Source: Parelaphostrongylus tenuis
Taxonomy: Eukaryota; Nematoda; Chromadorea; Rhabditida; Metastrongylidae
NCBI GenBank assembly: GCA_019055375.1
Contig: JAHQIW010007344.1
Location: 124,001 to 188,000, forward strand
DNA: 64,000 nucleotides
Reading direction: 5' to 3'
In this document: one piece after another, positions 54,530-64,000 of the stretch
Layout of the letters: every line of letters begins with the position of its first letter
How positions within the stretch are numbered: position 1 is the stretch's first letter
The notes under the pieces: generated by a model
Database searches by the model: none
The model's input: the letters and a program-made list of their open reading frames with translations, nothing else
What the model was told of the DNA's origin: nothing
Translations under genes and position numbers: made by a program

Positions 54530-54532
<3 letters not shown>

Positions 54533-54539
54533 AAATCCT

Positions 54540-55335
54540 CAACGGCGTTATTATTCTCATTACTCTGGTTATATCAAATGTCATTGAGAAATTCTAAGCA
54601 TAACCTGATCAATGAGCACCACGAGCTGAAAATGTACTGGTAGTATGAGGGGACTAGCGAAGAATATACTATTAATGGGGGAGGCTGAAGCATGTTTTAA
54701 TCATAAACTTGAAGTTTCTGTGAGGTCGGGAAGACGCATGCCTTTGCTTGACATTCCAATCAATGGTTTCATCCACACTCGTTTAATTTAGTAATATTCT
54801 ATTCTACTTTAGACAGTCTTTGAGTTACAGTGTTTTTCCTATATCACTCCCATCATGTGGTGCTTGTTCCATTTTATTCCTTTTGAAGTATAAAATATAG
54901 CGGAGTCCAACTTCAACACATAGATCTTTCATGGAACTGAATGATCTAACAGAAGAAAAGGAGAGAGAAATAGGGAGTGGAAAGAAGGTGGAGGAAAAGA
55001 AAAGAACGATTGTTCTCCCATCACCTTGCCTATTGCCTATGTTTTCAATCTTCTAAATAAAATGAATTGATTAATTGTAGATCTCGTAATGAGATCTGCT
55101 TCAATTTCGTTACTTTCTTAGCTCATCGATATACGAAAGCGCTTTTTCTACGTCAATATTATAAAAAAGTCCTTCGATTTTCCTTCGTTCTTCGAATATA
55201 AGACAGACGTACAAGCGCCTTGTTTTACTAGAATGAATTTTGAAGGGCATTAACCTAAGTTGTAAGATCGAATCATTACACTGCCGATTTATTAAAGCAG
55301 TAGGGTTATACCAAAGAGAATTGAGTGGTGAGTAA
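54540..55335. other. no feature recognised
   Basis: AT-rich with a purine-rich tract (54960-55005). No exon supported. Confidence 0.3.
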
Positions 55336-55339
55336 AAAC

Positions 55340-55760
55340 ACGGCCTCAGTCGGGAATCGAACCCGCGTTCCATCCATGCCGAGGACGCGTGCTCCACGTC
55401 CATACGAAATATCATAACACTGCGAAAAATGTATTAAAAATACTAGAAATTTCGAGTATTAGTCATTACAATGGCTGTCAGCTCAACTGGGTTTATAAAG
55501 CGAATTCGCAAATCGACAAAACCTGTTAAAGGTTGGTGGTTGATAGCGAACATAGAGATGTTGAAAAATGAACGGTGGCGCAAATGTGCCTCCATGGCGT
55601 AGTGGTAGAGCAGGCGTCCCTGGTACGGATGAAACGCCGGTCCGCTCCCCACCCGAGGCCAGGTTTTTGCTTACGATTCAGTTCTCTTAAGCATATTTGA
55701 AACATCATAACATTGCGGAAAAGCAGTAAAAATTCTACAATATTCCGAGTAACAGGTGGA
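55340..55760. repeat. two tRNA-headed repeats plus a direct repeat
   Basis: Minus-strand 55345-55415 has a perfect B box (GCGGGTTCGATTCCCGACT) ending GAGGCC. Plus-strand 55589-55661 has an A box (TGGCGTAGTGGTAGAGC) and acceptor-stem-like GCCTC/GAGGC ends. A segment of about 55 bp (ATCATAACACTGCG, ATTTCGAGTA) at 55408-55462 recurs at 55698-55752. Both tRNA-like parts lack one of the two promoter boxes, so they are SINE heads and not tRNA genes. Confidence 0.5.
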
Positions 55761-56127
55761 TTATTCAAGAATGTCTACTTTTTCTTGATTTTGCTTCCTC
55801 CTAGGATTGTTATTTATCAGCTATTCTTATTTTATTTTTATAAGTTATTCTCAAGAAGCTATTGAAGAAACGGAGATTCCGTCGTGAGCAATAGGTTTGT
55901 GACTACTAACGCGTATTGTTGATGTATGTGAGTTGCTTCTGCTCAAATTTTTACAATTTCAGTTTTCTGCTCATTTTTTGAAGATTTAAATTTATATTAC
56001 CAATACCAACTAACAAATAACTTCGGCATTAATTGAGTAATTCTGTGACCTTCATTTGTTCAGCAAACACGAGGTTGTTAATACAGGTTTATTTTGTACA
56101 AAATCATACTATAGAGATCGCAAAGTG

Positions 56128-56161
56128 GCTAACGTTTCGACAGTTTCGCCTTCGTCAGAGC
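56128..56161 (-). ncRNA. hammerhead ribozyme in the Penelope terminal repeat
   Basis: GCT, CTGACGA, A, GGC-GAAACT-GTC (stem II with one G-U), GAA, ACGTT, AGC. Core positions CUGACGA, GAA, A15.1-U16.1 and cleavage-site U are intact. Stem I is only three pairs and helix III is ACGU, as in the copy at 47665-47699. It lies on the coding strand, about 150 bases 3' of the GIY-YIG frame. Confidence 0.62.
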
Positions 56162-56311
56162 TTGAAAGAGCGAAATTGACGTGCAATCCACATGTATGAC
56201 ATTTTCACAACCAAATAAGATGAAACTTGAGCAAAAACGTAGAAGTTTAAACGCACATTTATCAGTTATCATTGAATACTCACCGTATTTTGTTGTTTAC
56301 CAGTTCACTAG

Positions 56312-57131
56312 TCAATATGTAGACCAGCCGCACCGGGTATTACAAGAGCGAGGAATGATGTGCTTGTCTCGGTCCACAAAACTCGATCCGAGATTAGGCG
56401 CGAAATCACGAGTGATCACAAGACATTCATCTTTCCGATTCATTACTGGAGTTTTGGTATGAATCCAAAAAGCTTCGAGGATTTTGCGCGCTGAAGTTTT
56501 TCGTTCCTGTGCAAGGACAGATATGTTTACTTCAGAGTTCACCTCCATACGCATCTGTGCCCTATGCGTACCTAGTGGTGTTTCTAAATCCATTTTATCT
56601 CTGCTGTAGAGGTTTCCTTTGATACGGACATAAAGGGGCCTTCCCGTTTCGCCGATATATTCGCCGCCGCACGTTTTACAAGAGTTAGTAGACCGTACCC
56701 ATGCTCATGCAATCACCGTCTCTACCTTGAGGCATATTATACATTCTTTCGTTTCACACAGACGGTCGTAGGAGCGGTTGCAAACTAATTAGCTCCTTAA
56801 GGCTCCTTAGGCTATTTGGTGATATCTCAATGATCGTTACCGATTTCTCTAGGTCTGCCCTTTTCAAATAGCGTTTTAAAGCTATACTTATATCGTTTAA
56901 AAAGAAAGGGAGAAAGACGGGGACTTATTTTTGTTGAAATTATCGTTTACTGCGTTATTCTTTCTAAACCTATGCCGAAGAGTTACAGTTTCGTAGCCAT
57001 TGGAAATGGCAATATCGCGAGCCATGTTTAAGGATTCTACCCTCTGCTCCCTTCCAGCACATACACAGGCCGCTGTACGGAACAGGTCTCTAACAAATGC
57101 CTTTTCTGTATGTAGGCGAAACTGCCGAATC
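56312..57131 (-). pseudogene. Penelope-like reverse transcriptase thumb and GIY-YIG endonuclease remnant
   Basis: From the 5' side on the minus strand: a thumb-like block (TACVCAGREQRVESLN-like order, reading RTAACVCAGREQRVESLN and then ARDIAISNGYETVTLRHRFR) ends at a stop near 56930. Next comes ADLEKSVTIIEISPNSLRSL. After a frame change follow CIICLKVETVIA, one stop, then the endonuclease CKTCGGEYIGETGRPLYVRI and KTSARKILEAFWIHTKTP, ending near 56312. The YIG motif, paired cysteines before it, and the RKILEAFW helix with its glutamate are typical of the C-terminal GIY-YIG domain of Penelope-like elements, which nicks DNA for target-primed reverse transcription. The reverse transcriptase palm is missing; two frame changes and two stops make it a dead fragment. 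Confidence 0.85.
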
Positions 57132-57216
57132 GTTAGTCACTCATACGAACTCTACTGTACTATTTAGTATAAAATAGACGTGTATAAACAACCTCGTGTT
57201 TACTGAACAGAAGTAA

Positions 57217-58059
57217 GGTACTGTTCTATTATGGCGGCGTCACCTGAGGCCTTTGGTAGAAACGTATTTTTGCTTTTGCATAACGTTTCTGTAGTTTGCC
57301 GGTAGCTCAAATCAAATGAATTCCAACGGCATGTCAATTTCTAAAATAGCTTTCTTTTGCGCCGGTACCAGTCGGATAAGATTTTGTTTCACAATCGAGG
57401 ATTTCTTACTAGATAAAAGTTTTATTGTAATGAACTTTTGATCATTAGATAGAGAAAATCTTTTCGTTTATAACAGTATATTTGGCTTTCTGAAAAAACC
57501 CCTTCGAGCTTTTTAACGACCAAAAGAATATTGGGCTTCACACTCAGTGAGCACTTCTAGTTGGCCTAGAGTGTGTGCAGCTGTAATACCAAAGAGCAAA
57601 CACATTTTCTTAATCAGAAAGATTTTCTCTACCTAGTGGTGAAATTCTGTTATAAAAAACCTTTTATCAGGCAAGAAATCTCTAAGGAAACAAATCTCAT
57701 TTTGACTGGTACGGCGTTAAAAACGAGCAATATGAGAAATATACCTTTATAATTCACCTGATTTTAGCTATCAATAATCATACATTCGTCAGATAACAGC
57801 AAAGAATACATTTTACCGAAGGCCCCAAGTGGTGCCGCCTTAATAGAACAGTACCACTTTTATAAAGTGGGAAACCTTCGAATGAGAAACAAAATATTAT
57901 TTTGACAAGTACGGCGCCAAAAATAAGCTCTTGCGAAATTAAACGTGTCATTGAAATTCACTTGATTTGAGCTATCAAAAAACTACAGAACGTTTTGCAA
58001 AAGCAAAAATACGTTTTTACCGAAGTCCTCAAAAGGCGCCGCAATAATAGAACAGTACC
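57217..58059. repeat. three copies of a 200-250 bp repeat, one inverted
   Basis: Copy A (57217-about 57480, plus) begins GGTACTGTTCTATTATGGCG. Copies B (58059 to 57857) and C (57856 to about 57610) run on the minus strand with the same start, spaced 204 bases. A and C form a large hairpin around 57480-57610. Shared inner blocks include ACGTATTTTTGCTTTTGCA and GATAGAGAAAATCTTT. The array abuts the Penelope right end. Confidence 0.75.
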
Positions 58060-58184
58060 GAAGTCAGTTTAATCATACCTTTCGTTTCGAGTGTTGCTTA
58101 AGATCACGCTCAAATTTCAAAATATCTCCTAATTATTATCTGAGCACATGTCACGTAGTATGTTATGATGGACTGACTTATAAA

Positions 58185-58228
58185 GCCAGGTACACGTGTT
58201 TCGACCATGGCGGTCTCATCAGTCGGGC
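58185..58228 (-). ncRNA. type I hammerhead ribozyme, intact core, weakened stem I
   Basis: GCCCGA, CTGATGA, GACC-GCCAT-GGTC, GAA, ACACGTGTA, CCTGGC. The catalytic core is complete, helix III is the palindrome ACACGUGU, and the cleavage site is UA. Stem I has two mismatches, next to the core and at the third pair. Confidence 0.72.
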
Positions 58229-58382
58229 GATACCCTTCGTGTTTAGCCAATTCTCTCGGTACGTTCAACACTGCGTGTTCAGTGAATAATTTCATTTGAT
58301 GGACGGTGTAAAACTGTTCGTCGCCTACTCTTAGTGTAAGGGACTGAGCGCCCGAGAGGATTGGCTAAAGACGAAGTGTACC

Positions 58383-58426
58383 GCCCGACTGATGAGACCG
58401 TCATGGTCGAAACAGGTCTATCGGGC
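58383..58426 (+). ncRNA. type I hammerhead ribozyme, intact core and stem I
   Basis: GCCCGA, CTGATGA, GACC-GTCAT-GGTC (stem II, 4 bp), GAA, ACAGGTCTA, TCGGGC (stem I, 6 of 6 pairs). The core boxes, the A15.1-U16.1 pair and cleavage-site A are all present. Helix III differs from the CACGTG palindrome of other copies, which leaves only the A-U pair plus one more and should weaken monomer cleavage. Confidence 0.75.
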
Positions 58427-58755
58427 TCTATAAGTCAACCCATTTGACAGACCACGTTATATGTTGGCTCAAATGATAATTACGAGGTAAGCTTATTCAA
58501 TTTGGACATTTGGACATTTTTTCAAGATTAGATTAAAATATGGGAGCGGTCGATAGAGACAAGTAATTTATAGGCGCGAATCGTGTTTTCTTCTAGTTCT
58601 TTAGTGCTCTATCTATTGCGAAATTATCGACAGTGTGAAAAAACATTAACACAATCGCTTACCGCGACCGTCGATGTTTTAGAATTTTCTCCATTGATTT
58701 TTGAAGTAAAATCTATCTATGAAACCTCCCACTCGAATCACAATAAAATTAGTAC

Positions 58756-58906
58756 CTTTCGAGATTTCAATGTAAAGCTGAACAGTATTCCAAATGATAG
58801 CCACACTCAGCGTGAGAAGCCCTGTTACCGCTAATGTAATTTTTTTATTTCTGCGTGGAAAGAATTTTTCGAGCGACTTTCGACTCATTGAATTACTATC
58901 AAGCAT
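58756..58906 (-). CDS. probable first coding exon of a type II membrane protein
   Basis: ATG at 58906 opens MLDSNSMSRKSLEKFFPRRN, a basic cytosolic-type segment. ITLAVTGLLTLSVAIIWNTV follows, a clear membrane anchor of about 20 residues, then QLYIEISK up to a GTACTA donor after CGAAAG. Positive charge before the anchor fits a signal-anchor (N-in) topology. The frame stays open past the donor to 58679. No upstream in-frame ATG. Downstream exon unknown; 50723-50909 is phase-compatible. The glycosyltransferase type of layout fits, but nothing specific is seen. Confidence 0.5.
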
Positions 58907-59375
58907 GCATCAAAAACTCATTTCACTGACAAATACAAATTTTTCAGTTGTTCAGCTTTTGTTTAGCACAAGGGTGAACGGTGGTTTTTCTTTAAATGGC
59001 GATACTTTTCGACTAATGTAAAAAATTTAGTTGAAAATCACATAGAAAAGACCTTGCTCTCTTGTCTCTATGGTTTATGTAATTCACATAGGAGCTCTTT
59101 TAATTCCAGATTTATTTACAATGAGGAGTATTGTAACAGCGAAAGCGACGCCAAAGTTTTTACAAGAAAGTACGCAGCTGCATTTATCTAAAAACATCAT
59201 GTTGCCATGGTAGACTAAATTGCGTTTGCTCAATTTCTGTCGAGTCTGACCTGTGAGAAGTGTTGGAAAAGTGTGAAAGAAACCTGTGCCGCAGTTTTTG
59301 AATCATCAGAAATTCAAACATAATACTTTTTAATCAACCGTTTCAAGCGGGGTATTATGTCATAGATATACCTGA

Positions 59376-59830
59376 TGATGTAGAGTGATGTGCAGAACTT
59401 CCACATCAGACGGGACTCGAACCGGCATTTCGCCTATCCGGGGCGCGTGCTGAAATGTGTTCCACCACCGACGTCTGTTTTGTCATCACTCTTCTTACGC
59501 TACAACGTATCTATCTGTCAACAACCAGCCGTCAACGATATGGCACGGGTAGTCGGTCTCGAGGTTAAACCCAGTCACACTAGCAGATACTGGTATCGGA
59601 TAATCAAGCACAAATCTTTCCCCAATATCTGTCAGTGTGACTGGGTTCAATGTCGATATCGACTACCCGTGCCAAACCATTGACGGTTGATTGCTGACTG
59701 ATAGATGCGTTGGAGCTTAGAAAGAGTGATGTCAAAACGGGCTTCGGGTTAGAGCGCGCGCCCACCAATATGGTGAAATGCGGGTTGAGTCCCAGCTGAC
59801 GCAAAAGTTCAGCACATCACTCTATATCAT
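59376..59830. repeat. inverted pair of family G repeats with tRNA-like ends
   Basis: The outer ends GTAGAGTGATGTGCAGAACT and AGTTCAGCACATCACTCTA are inverted. So are ATGGCACGGGTAGTCG and CGACTACCCGTGCCA, and CCCAGTCACACTAGCAGATA and TATCTGTCAGTGTGACTGGG. Each arm has a tRNA-like B box (GGTTCGAGTCCC left, minus; GGGTTGAGTCCC right, plus). Two copies in inverted array, or a true foldback unit. Confidence 0.65.
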
Positions 59831-60399
59831 TTGTGTAGAAAAAATGCAGATTTCTTGGATGAAATATGTAGACATTGTGGTTGTATAGACTGCATTGATT
59901 GCTCTGGAAATGGAAAGGAGTGAATGTGAGCTGAAGTATGGAGGAGTGATAAATTTCAATCTGACCATTCGCTTCACATCAGAGACATTGCGCAAGTTGT
60001 ATCCACAGCATTAGGTGTCAACACTGGGTGTACAGGTTATCGCAGCCGAGATTATGCTATATCCATAAAAGCTCGAAAAGACAAATTCACTGAAACGTCT
60101 AGTCTGATCTCTCCAACAAAACATCAAAGTGGGCATAGTTATTAGCTCCATTTCCTTAAAATTCGTCCTACCTCTCGTTTACTTCATCGATTTCTGACTT
60201 TTGTACGCTGGCTATGTCACAACTAATTAACGCAATACTTTTGAGCAAGTGCCCAAATTTCAATTCGAGCCATCACGTTGCTAACTCAAATCTGTACACA
60301 ACAATTCATCAATAATTCATAAGCTAAGTCTTCGCATGCAGTTCCACCAGTCTGGAAAATTCTACGTGAGTTTGAGAAGTTCCAATGGGAATCATTGAA

Positions 60400-60900
60400 T
60401 GTGCCATCTCTTTTGTTGACCATCTATTACCACCTCGAGTCTCTTAGACGAGACATCTCAGATCAAGCGCACTGCTCTGTGGGGTCTCCTAATGAACGAT
60501 GCTGGATTAAGTGTACGGGCTAGTCGATTGTTCCATAGATCCTATGAACTTTGAGCTATTGTGGTTATAGTCATATCAACGTGCTTTCCTGTGTTCTAAC
60601 TGGCTTACGAATTTCACTCCGCACATTAGTTAAGCTCTTCAACCACTTTGGAAGGTTCAAAGACTGCTTATGAGTCGGTAGTCGACAGCTCTAAGCGGTC
60701 TACAATCAATCACTCTAGAACGCAACATCAGGTGATTCTTTCACTTCATCTAGAGTGATACATTTTCGGCACCAACTGCTAATACTAACAGAGTTAAGCC
60801 GTAAAGCATACTGATGATGCGTGCGAGAACGTATGTAAACCACTAGACATGCCATACCAGTTCTCTTCAAACGCCTGCAACATTATACCAGATTAGATTG
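60400..60900. repeat. dispersed repeat shared with 14640-15180
   Basis: AGAGTGATACATTTTCGGCACC and ATGCGTGCGAGAACGTATG match the 14.7 kb copy in order. The copies are inverted relative to their outer flanks. Class unknown. Confidence 0.4.
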
Positions 60901-61078
60901 TCTATGAGTATCTCTAGGACTTACAACGGAGCTGCTATGTGCACCAAAAACAAGGAACACTCTGCGTCATCGAATGATTGTGCCATGACATGGCTTTTGA
61001 CTGGAATATTCAACAAACTGTTCAGCGCATTTGTGAGACTTCATCAACCATTCAACACTTTTATCAACGCTTTTTTAC

Positions 61079-64000
61079 GCGGAATGCACATGTCTCTTCT
61101 TCCAGCTGATTTTCTCTAGCTGAAAACGTTATCGTTTTTTTTGCCTATTTTATGCCTGGAATGTAATCGTATGTGGATGGGTGGTTACTGAAAATTCAAT
61201 CTAGAAAGATGTAAGCTGCAATACGATTCAAAAAGGCTAGGCAGCACTTTGGAATGATGAAGTTCGAAGCTCTTCTCCGTTTACATTTCGAATGATTCCA
61301 TATTATTCGCTAACTTGACAGTCCTCTGACGATGATGGAAAGATTTCTCCATGTAAAATTAAAGATATAACCTCATATGACTCGCAGACTATTAAGTAAC
61401 AAGCAGGTAAATAGAATAATTAAAAGAGATTTGAAAGTAATTGATTACTAAAAATTTTGCCCAATTGAATCCATCTACAGCAGTCATAAGCTCTGATAAA
61501 AATGATATTCAGTTCTATCTTCCCATTTACTAGCGCTTTCGATCCAAATTACATTTGAAAAAACTCCGAAATTAGCTTTTTGAGATATGTCCTTGTTATG
61601 TCTGTTTTTCATTCTTCAAATTTATTTATTTTATTTTAGAGTCAAATATTTTCTTCTCATAAACATGTTTAATTTTCATTTGTTCTTAATGTCTTTGCAT
61701 AAAGACGATAATGTTCTATTAAGGCCTTAGCAGAAAACATTTTATTGCAAAATGGCAATTTCGCCCAATTTATTCTCGTCGACATTTACCACCACTCAAT
61801 TTTTCATCAATATAACGTCACGTGTCTCACCATGTCCATGAATGGTGTGATAGAATCTTCAATTTGGAAATTCATCTTCCTATTTGCGTTACCGTTATGA
61901 ATCTGAGAAGAGCGCCATTTACATTCACCTTACTGCTAAGAGTAAATCAGTATTCGGAGTCACCACTCTAACGATGGCGGTGATAAGACTTCTTCCCATT
62001 CACAACGGTCACCCAGTATTGCGTTTCACCTATAGAAATATCCAACTATTCCAGCACCCATGTACTCAGAGAAAATGAAATGTGGATTGAAATCACTATA
62101 TAGCTTTTTGAGATCAAGCTTATATCACTAGGTTTATTGGAAAAACTACTCGGTTAGCTCTTCAACATCCTCGTCTTATTTTGGGGCAATGATTCGAGTC
62201 GATTGTCTATATTCACTCGTACACTCACTTTCAAGCTTTAATGTCGATAGATTCCAGTCGTTTTTGGTGTAACACCGCTCGAGTGGAGAACGTTTCCCGG
62301 CAATGTCATGTTATAGATGACTATTGTTAAGCTAACTGCACGTTAGAAGTAATCTTTTTCTTCGGGCAGTCTATCCTGCAGTAGTCGGTATCACTGTCAG
62401 TTACCACAGAGTGTCAAATTCCGCTAGAAAAAACCAAGCACTGAAAGTGTTCAGTGGCATTCTGACCGAGAACTGTTCTATCACGAACGAACTGACGAAC
62501 TACAAACTAGTCAGTCAGTAATTTCAACAGGCTTAATATGCAAGATGCATGCTTTTACATTCAATAGAAGAGTGCCAGGAACCATGTCCTATAGATGCAC
62601 AGCTTCATCACGCGATATAATGCTTACTGGTAAAGAACTTCATGTACCATTTGAAATGAATTCTGATTTTCGTCTAGTGATTGCTGGAAATCACGTAACT
62701 GGTGAAATGACGACGATACAGAAATATAGAAAGAAAATACTACCAATCTATTGATAGACTGCAGAAAAATTGATGCCCCCACTGAGTGAGAAATTATAAA
62801 ACTCGTTTTCTTGTGCATCGAACGATATATCATTTGCCTACACATAAATGCTCATCTACAAATCTGCAGAGCGTATGGTGATGAAATTTACGATCGTATA
62901 CCGTCGCGGAATCTTTATACTGCCGTATAAATAGCTGAATTGTCTTTATTTGGAAGGAGACAACTTCGATTATTAATCTGTCCTTTGTCTTAGTTTAATT
63001 AGTCTACAAACGAATTTCTTCTTTGCATTTTGAAAATGTGACAGAACTTTCTCTACACGCTACTAAGTTGAATGCCCATCACCACAACTTTTACCATCCC
63101 CAGCACTTTTCTCATCGCTGGTGCTTGGAGCCAGTTGAAAACCTGCTCATTTCGAGAGTCTGGAATACTCATGTTAGAGCATTCCCGAATCGTCATCGAT
63201 GGTGATCGCCGACTCTGAAGTAATCAAACATTCTTCAATACCAATGACAAGTCCTAATATTGTTTTGCTTTTAACTGTCCTTCCAAATGAACGTAATAGA
63301 CTTTTTTCAAATTGTATGAGTATTCTGGATTGTTAAACCTCCTAGTATATACCTCAGTCCAATTCCTGCGGACCAAAGAAAAATTGCCATAACGTGATTT
63401 TGATAGGATTTACGGTTTGGGAAAAAAACTGAAACCTTGATGCTGCTAAGCGTTGGGTTATATGTTCTTCTCAGTCAATATCACCATTGTAAGCTCATAA
63501 TTTTACCAGTATTTTTTCATTTCACTGCGTTGTTTTCACATGCAAGTTCCTGAACCATTTCGTACCTCGCATATGTTCCTTTAAAGAGGGCATTCGAAAG
63601 CTATTTTCCACATTTTCGCATAATCGTTTGTACCCTCACAGCTCTTGCCTGTGATTCATTGTTTGCAATTAGAAAAATAATACCAATAAACGTGACGATT
63701 TCAACTCAGAAAATACTCTGCACGGCTTACAACTCTCCGGTAGTTTTCCAGTCAAAACCAACTCAGTCAAATACTACAAGTGCTTAGTACGGTTTCATAA
63801 CGTCAAAACTCTACTTGTGGTCCGCCTCGCTGTACCTCAGGGCTCATACGCCATGGATCCGATTCTTGGGCATACTGGTGAGCTGAGCATGTGCTCCTCG
63901 CCACTTTTCACTCACCACTCTTCTTTGAACAAAGTCGACCACTCTACTGTGCTTTCTATTCGCGTTATAATCAACAAGAGTACAATGAGATATTTTCTGC
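61079..64000 (-). CDS. multi-exon gene entering from the right edge, secreted protein candidate
   Basis: Minus-strand exons in consistent phase. X0 63916-64000 and beyond: hydrophobic KYLIVLLLIITRIESTVEW looks like a signal peptide, donor GTGAGT. A 13-nt microexon may lie at 63353-63365 (acceptor TTTGGTCCGCAG, donor GTATAT). X1 63095-63214: acceptor TGATTACTTCAG, donor GTAAAA, reads NEQVFNWLQAPAMRKVLGM in part. X2 62628-62698: acceptor CATTTCACCAG, donor GTAAGC, reads LRDFQQSLDENQNSFQMVHE. X3 61831-61879: acceptor CAAATAG, donor GTGAGA, reads KMNFQIEDSITPFMDM. Possible X5 61079-61119: acceptor AACGTTTTCAG, donor GTAAAA. X1-X2 and X2-X3 join without stops and give a continuous helical, Gln/Met-rich text. 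X0 to X1 needs the microexon to keep phase. Family not recognised. Confidence 0.52.

Larger units (their letters stand above)
56057..57211 (-). mobile_element. Penelope-like element fragment flanked by inverted repeats
   Basis: The ends TTGTTCAGCAAACACGAGGT (56057) and, inverted, ACCTCGTGTTTACTGAACAG (57192) continue inward into inverted copies of the hammerhead region (GCTAACG-TTCG-CAGTTTCGCC on both sides). Between them lies a Penelope coding fragment. Penelope-like elements are known to have terminal repeats in direct or inverted orientation and to carry hammerhead motifs in them. Confidence 0.75.
58071..58500. mobile_element. foldback element F6 with two opposed hammerhead ribozymes (best copy)
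   Basis: Left end module CTTTCGTTTCGAGTGTTGC and ACGCTCAAATTTC, then the left arm with the minus-strand ribozyme (58185-58228). The centre is GATGGACGGTGTAAAACTG, and the right arm holds the plus-strand ribozyme (58383-58426), ending CTCTATAAGTCAACC ... GGCTCAAATGATAATTACG. Arms are inverted copies, with AGCCAATTCTCTCGG opposite CGAGAGGATTGGCTA. No coding capacity. Confidence 0.8.

Noticed and set aside
55589..55661. Possible tRNA gene
   Set aside because: A box and acceptor-stem-like ends are present but the T arm and B box are degenerate and the anticodon arm is not convincing; treated as a SINE head.
56181..56462. 93-codon plus-strand open frame
   Set aside because: Antisense shadow of the GIY-YIG endonuclease remnant.
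62545..62754. 69-codon plus-strand open frame starting with ATG
   Set aside because: The minus strand has an exon with better splice sites here that joins in phase to neighbours.
1..64000. CRISPR arrays, prokaryotic promoters, operons or phage genes
   Set aside because: No regularly spaced short repeats with unique spacers, no dense coding, and splice-site and repeat content are eukaryotic.

Overview
This window looks like eukaryotic, AT-rich, repeat-dense nuclear DNA from a strongylid (hookworm-like) nematode. The evidence is nematode-type splice sites (TTTTCAG acceptors, GTAAGT or GTGAGT donors), short coding exons separated by long introns, and many tRNA-derived SINE-like repeats. There are also decayed RTE, mariner and Penelope-like elements. 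I see no operons, ribosome binding sites, CRISPR arrays, rRNA genes or intact tRNA genes. The genus assignment is inference.

Genes. No complete, recognisable protein gene lies inside the window. Several multi-exon fragments can be assembled because splice phases agree across successive exons. They are a minus-strand gene at about 8.5-12.8 kb, whose last exon carries an in-frame stop; a two-exon minus-strand 3' end at 35994-36594; and a minus-strand gene entering from the right edge (about 61.1-64.0 kb) that begins with a signal-peptide-like segment. Single probable exons occur at 3819-4107, 10484-10796, 19449-19598, 25922-26159, 30434-30760, 33712-33865, 34443-34679, 38757-38933, 40468-40574, 45704-45994, 50723-50909 and 58756-58906. 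I could not assign a family to any of these host exons, so products are left as unrecognised.

Mobile DNA. There is an RTE-clade non-LTR retrotransposon remnant (31340-33410, endonuclease to reverse transcriptase), a mariner transposase remnant (37784-38090, minus) and a Penelope-like element (PLE) fragment with its GIY-YIG endonuclease (56312-57131, minus). At least three SINE-like or tRNA-headed repeat families, several foldback/MITE families and three (AT)n tracts are also present.

Main discovery candidate. Several palindromic elements carry minimal type I hammerhead ribozyme cores (CUGANGA, stem II, GAA, a very short self-complementary helix III, and a cleavage-site UH). The two arms face outward, one ribozyme per strand. 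Best copies are 58383-58426 (+), 58185-58228 (-) and 47665-47699 (-). A related core lies at 56128-56161 (-), just 3' of the Penelope GIY-YIG domain, and that Penelope fragment is itself flanked by inverted ribozyme-bearing ends. A further core with a different stem sequence lies at 229-274 (-). Hammerheads in Penelope-like elements are established knowledge. The outward-facing pairs inside short foldback elements, and their possible Penelope ancestry, are inference from this sequence.
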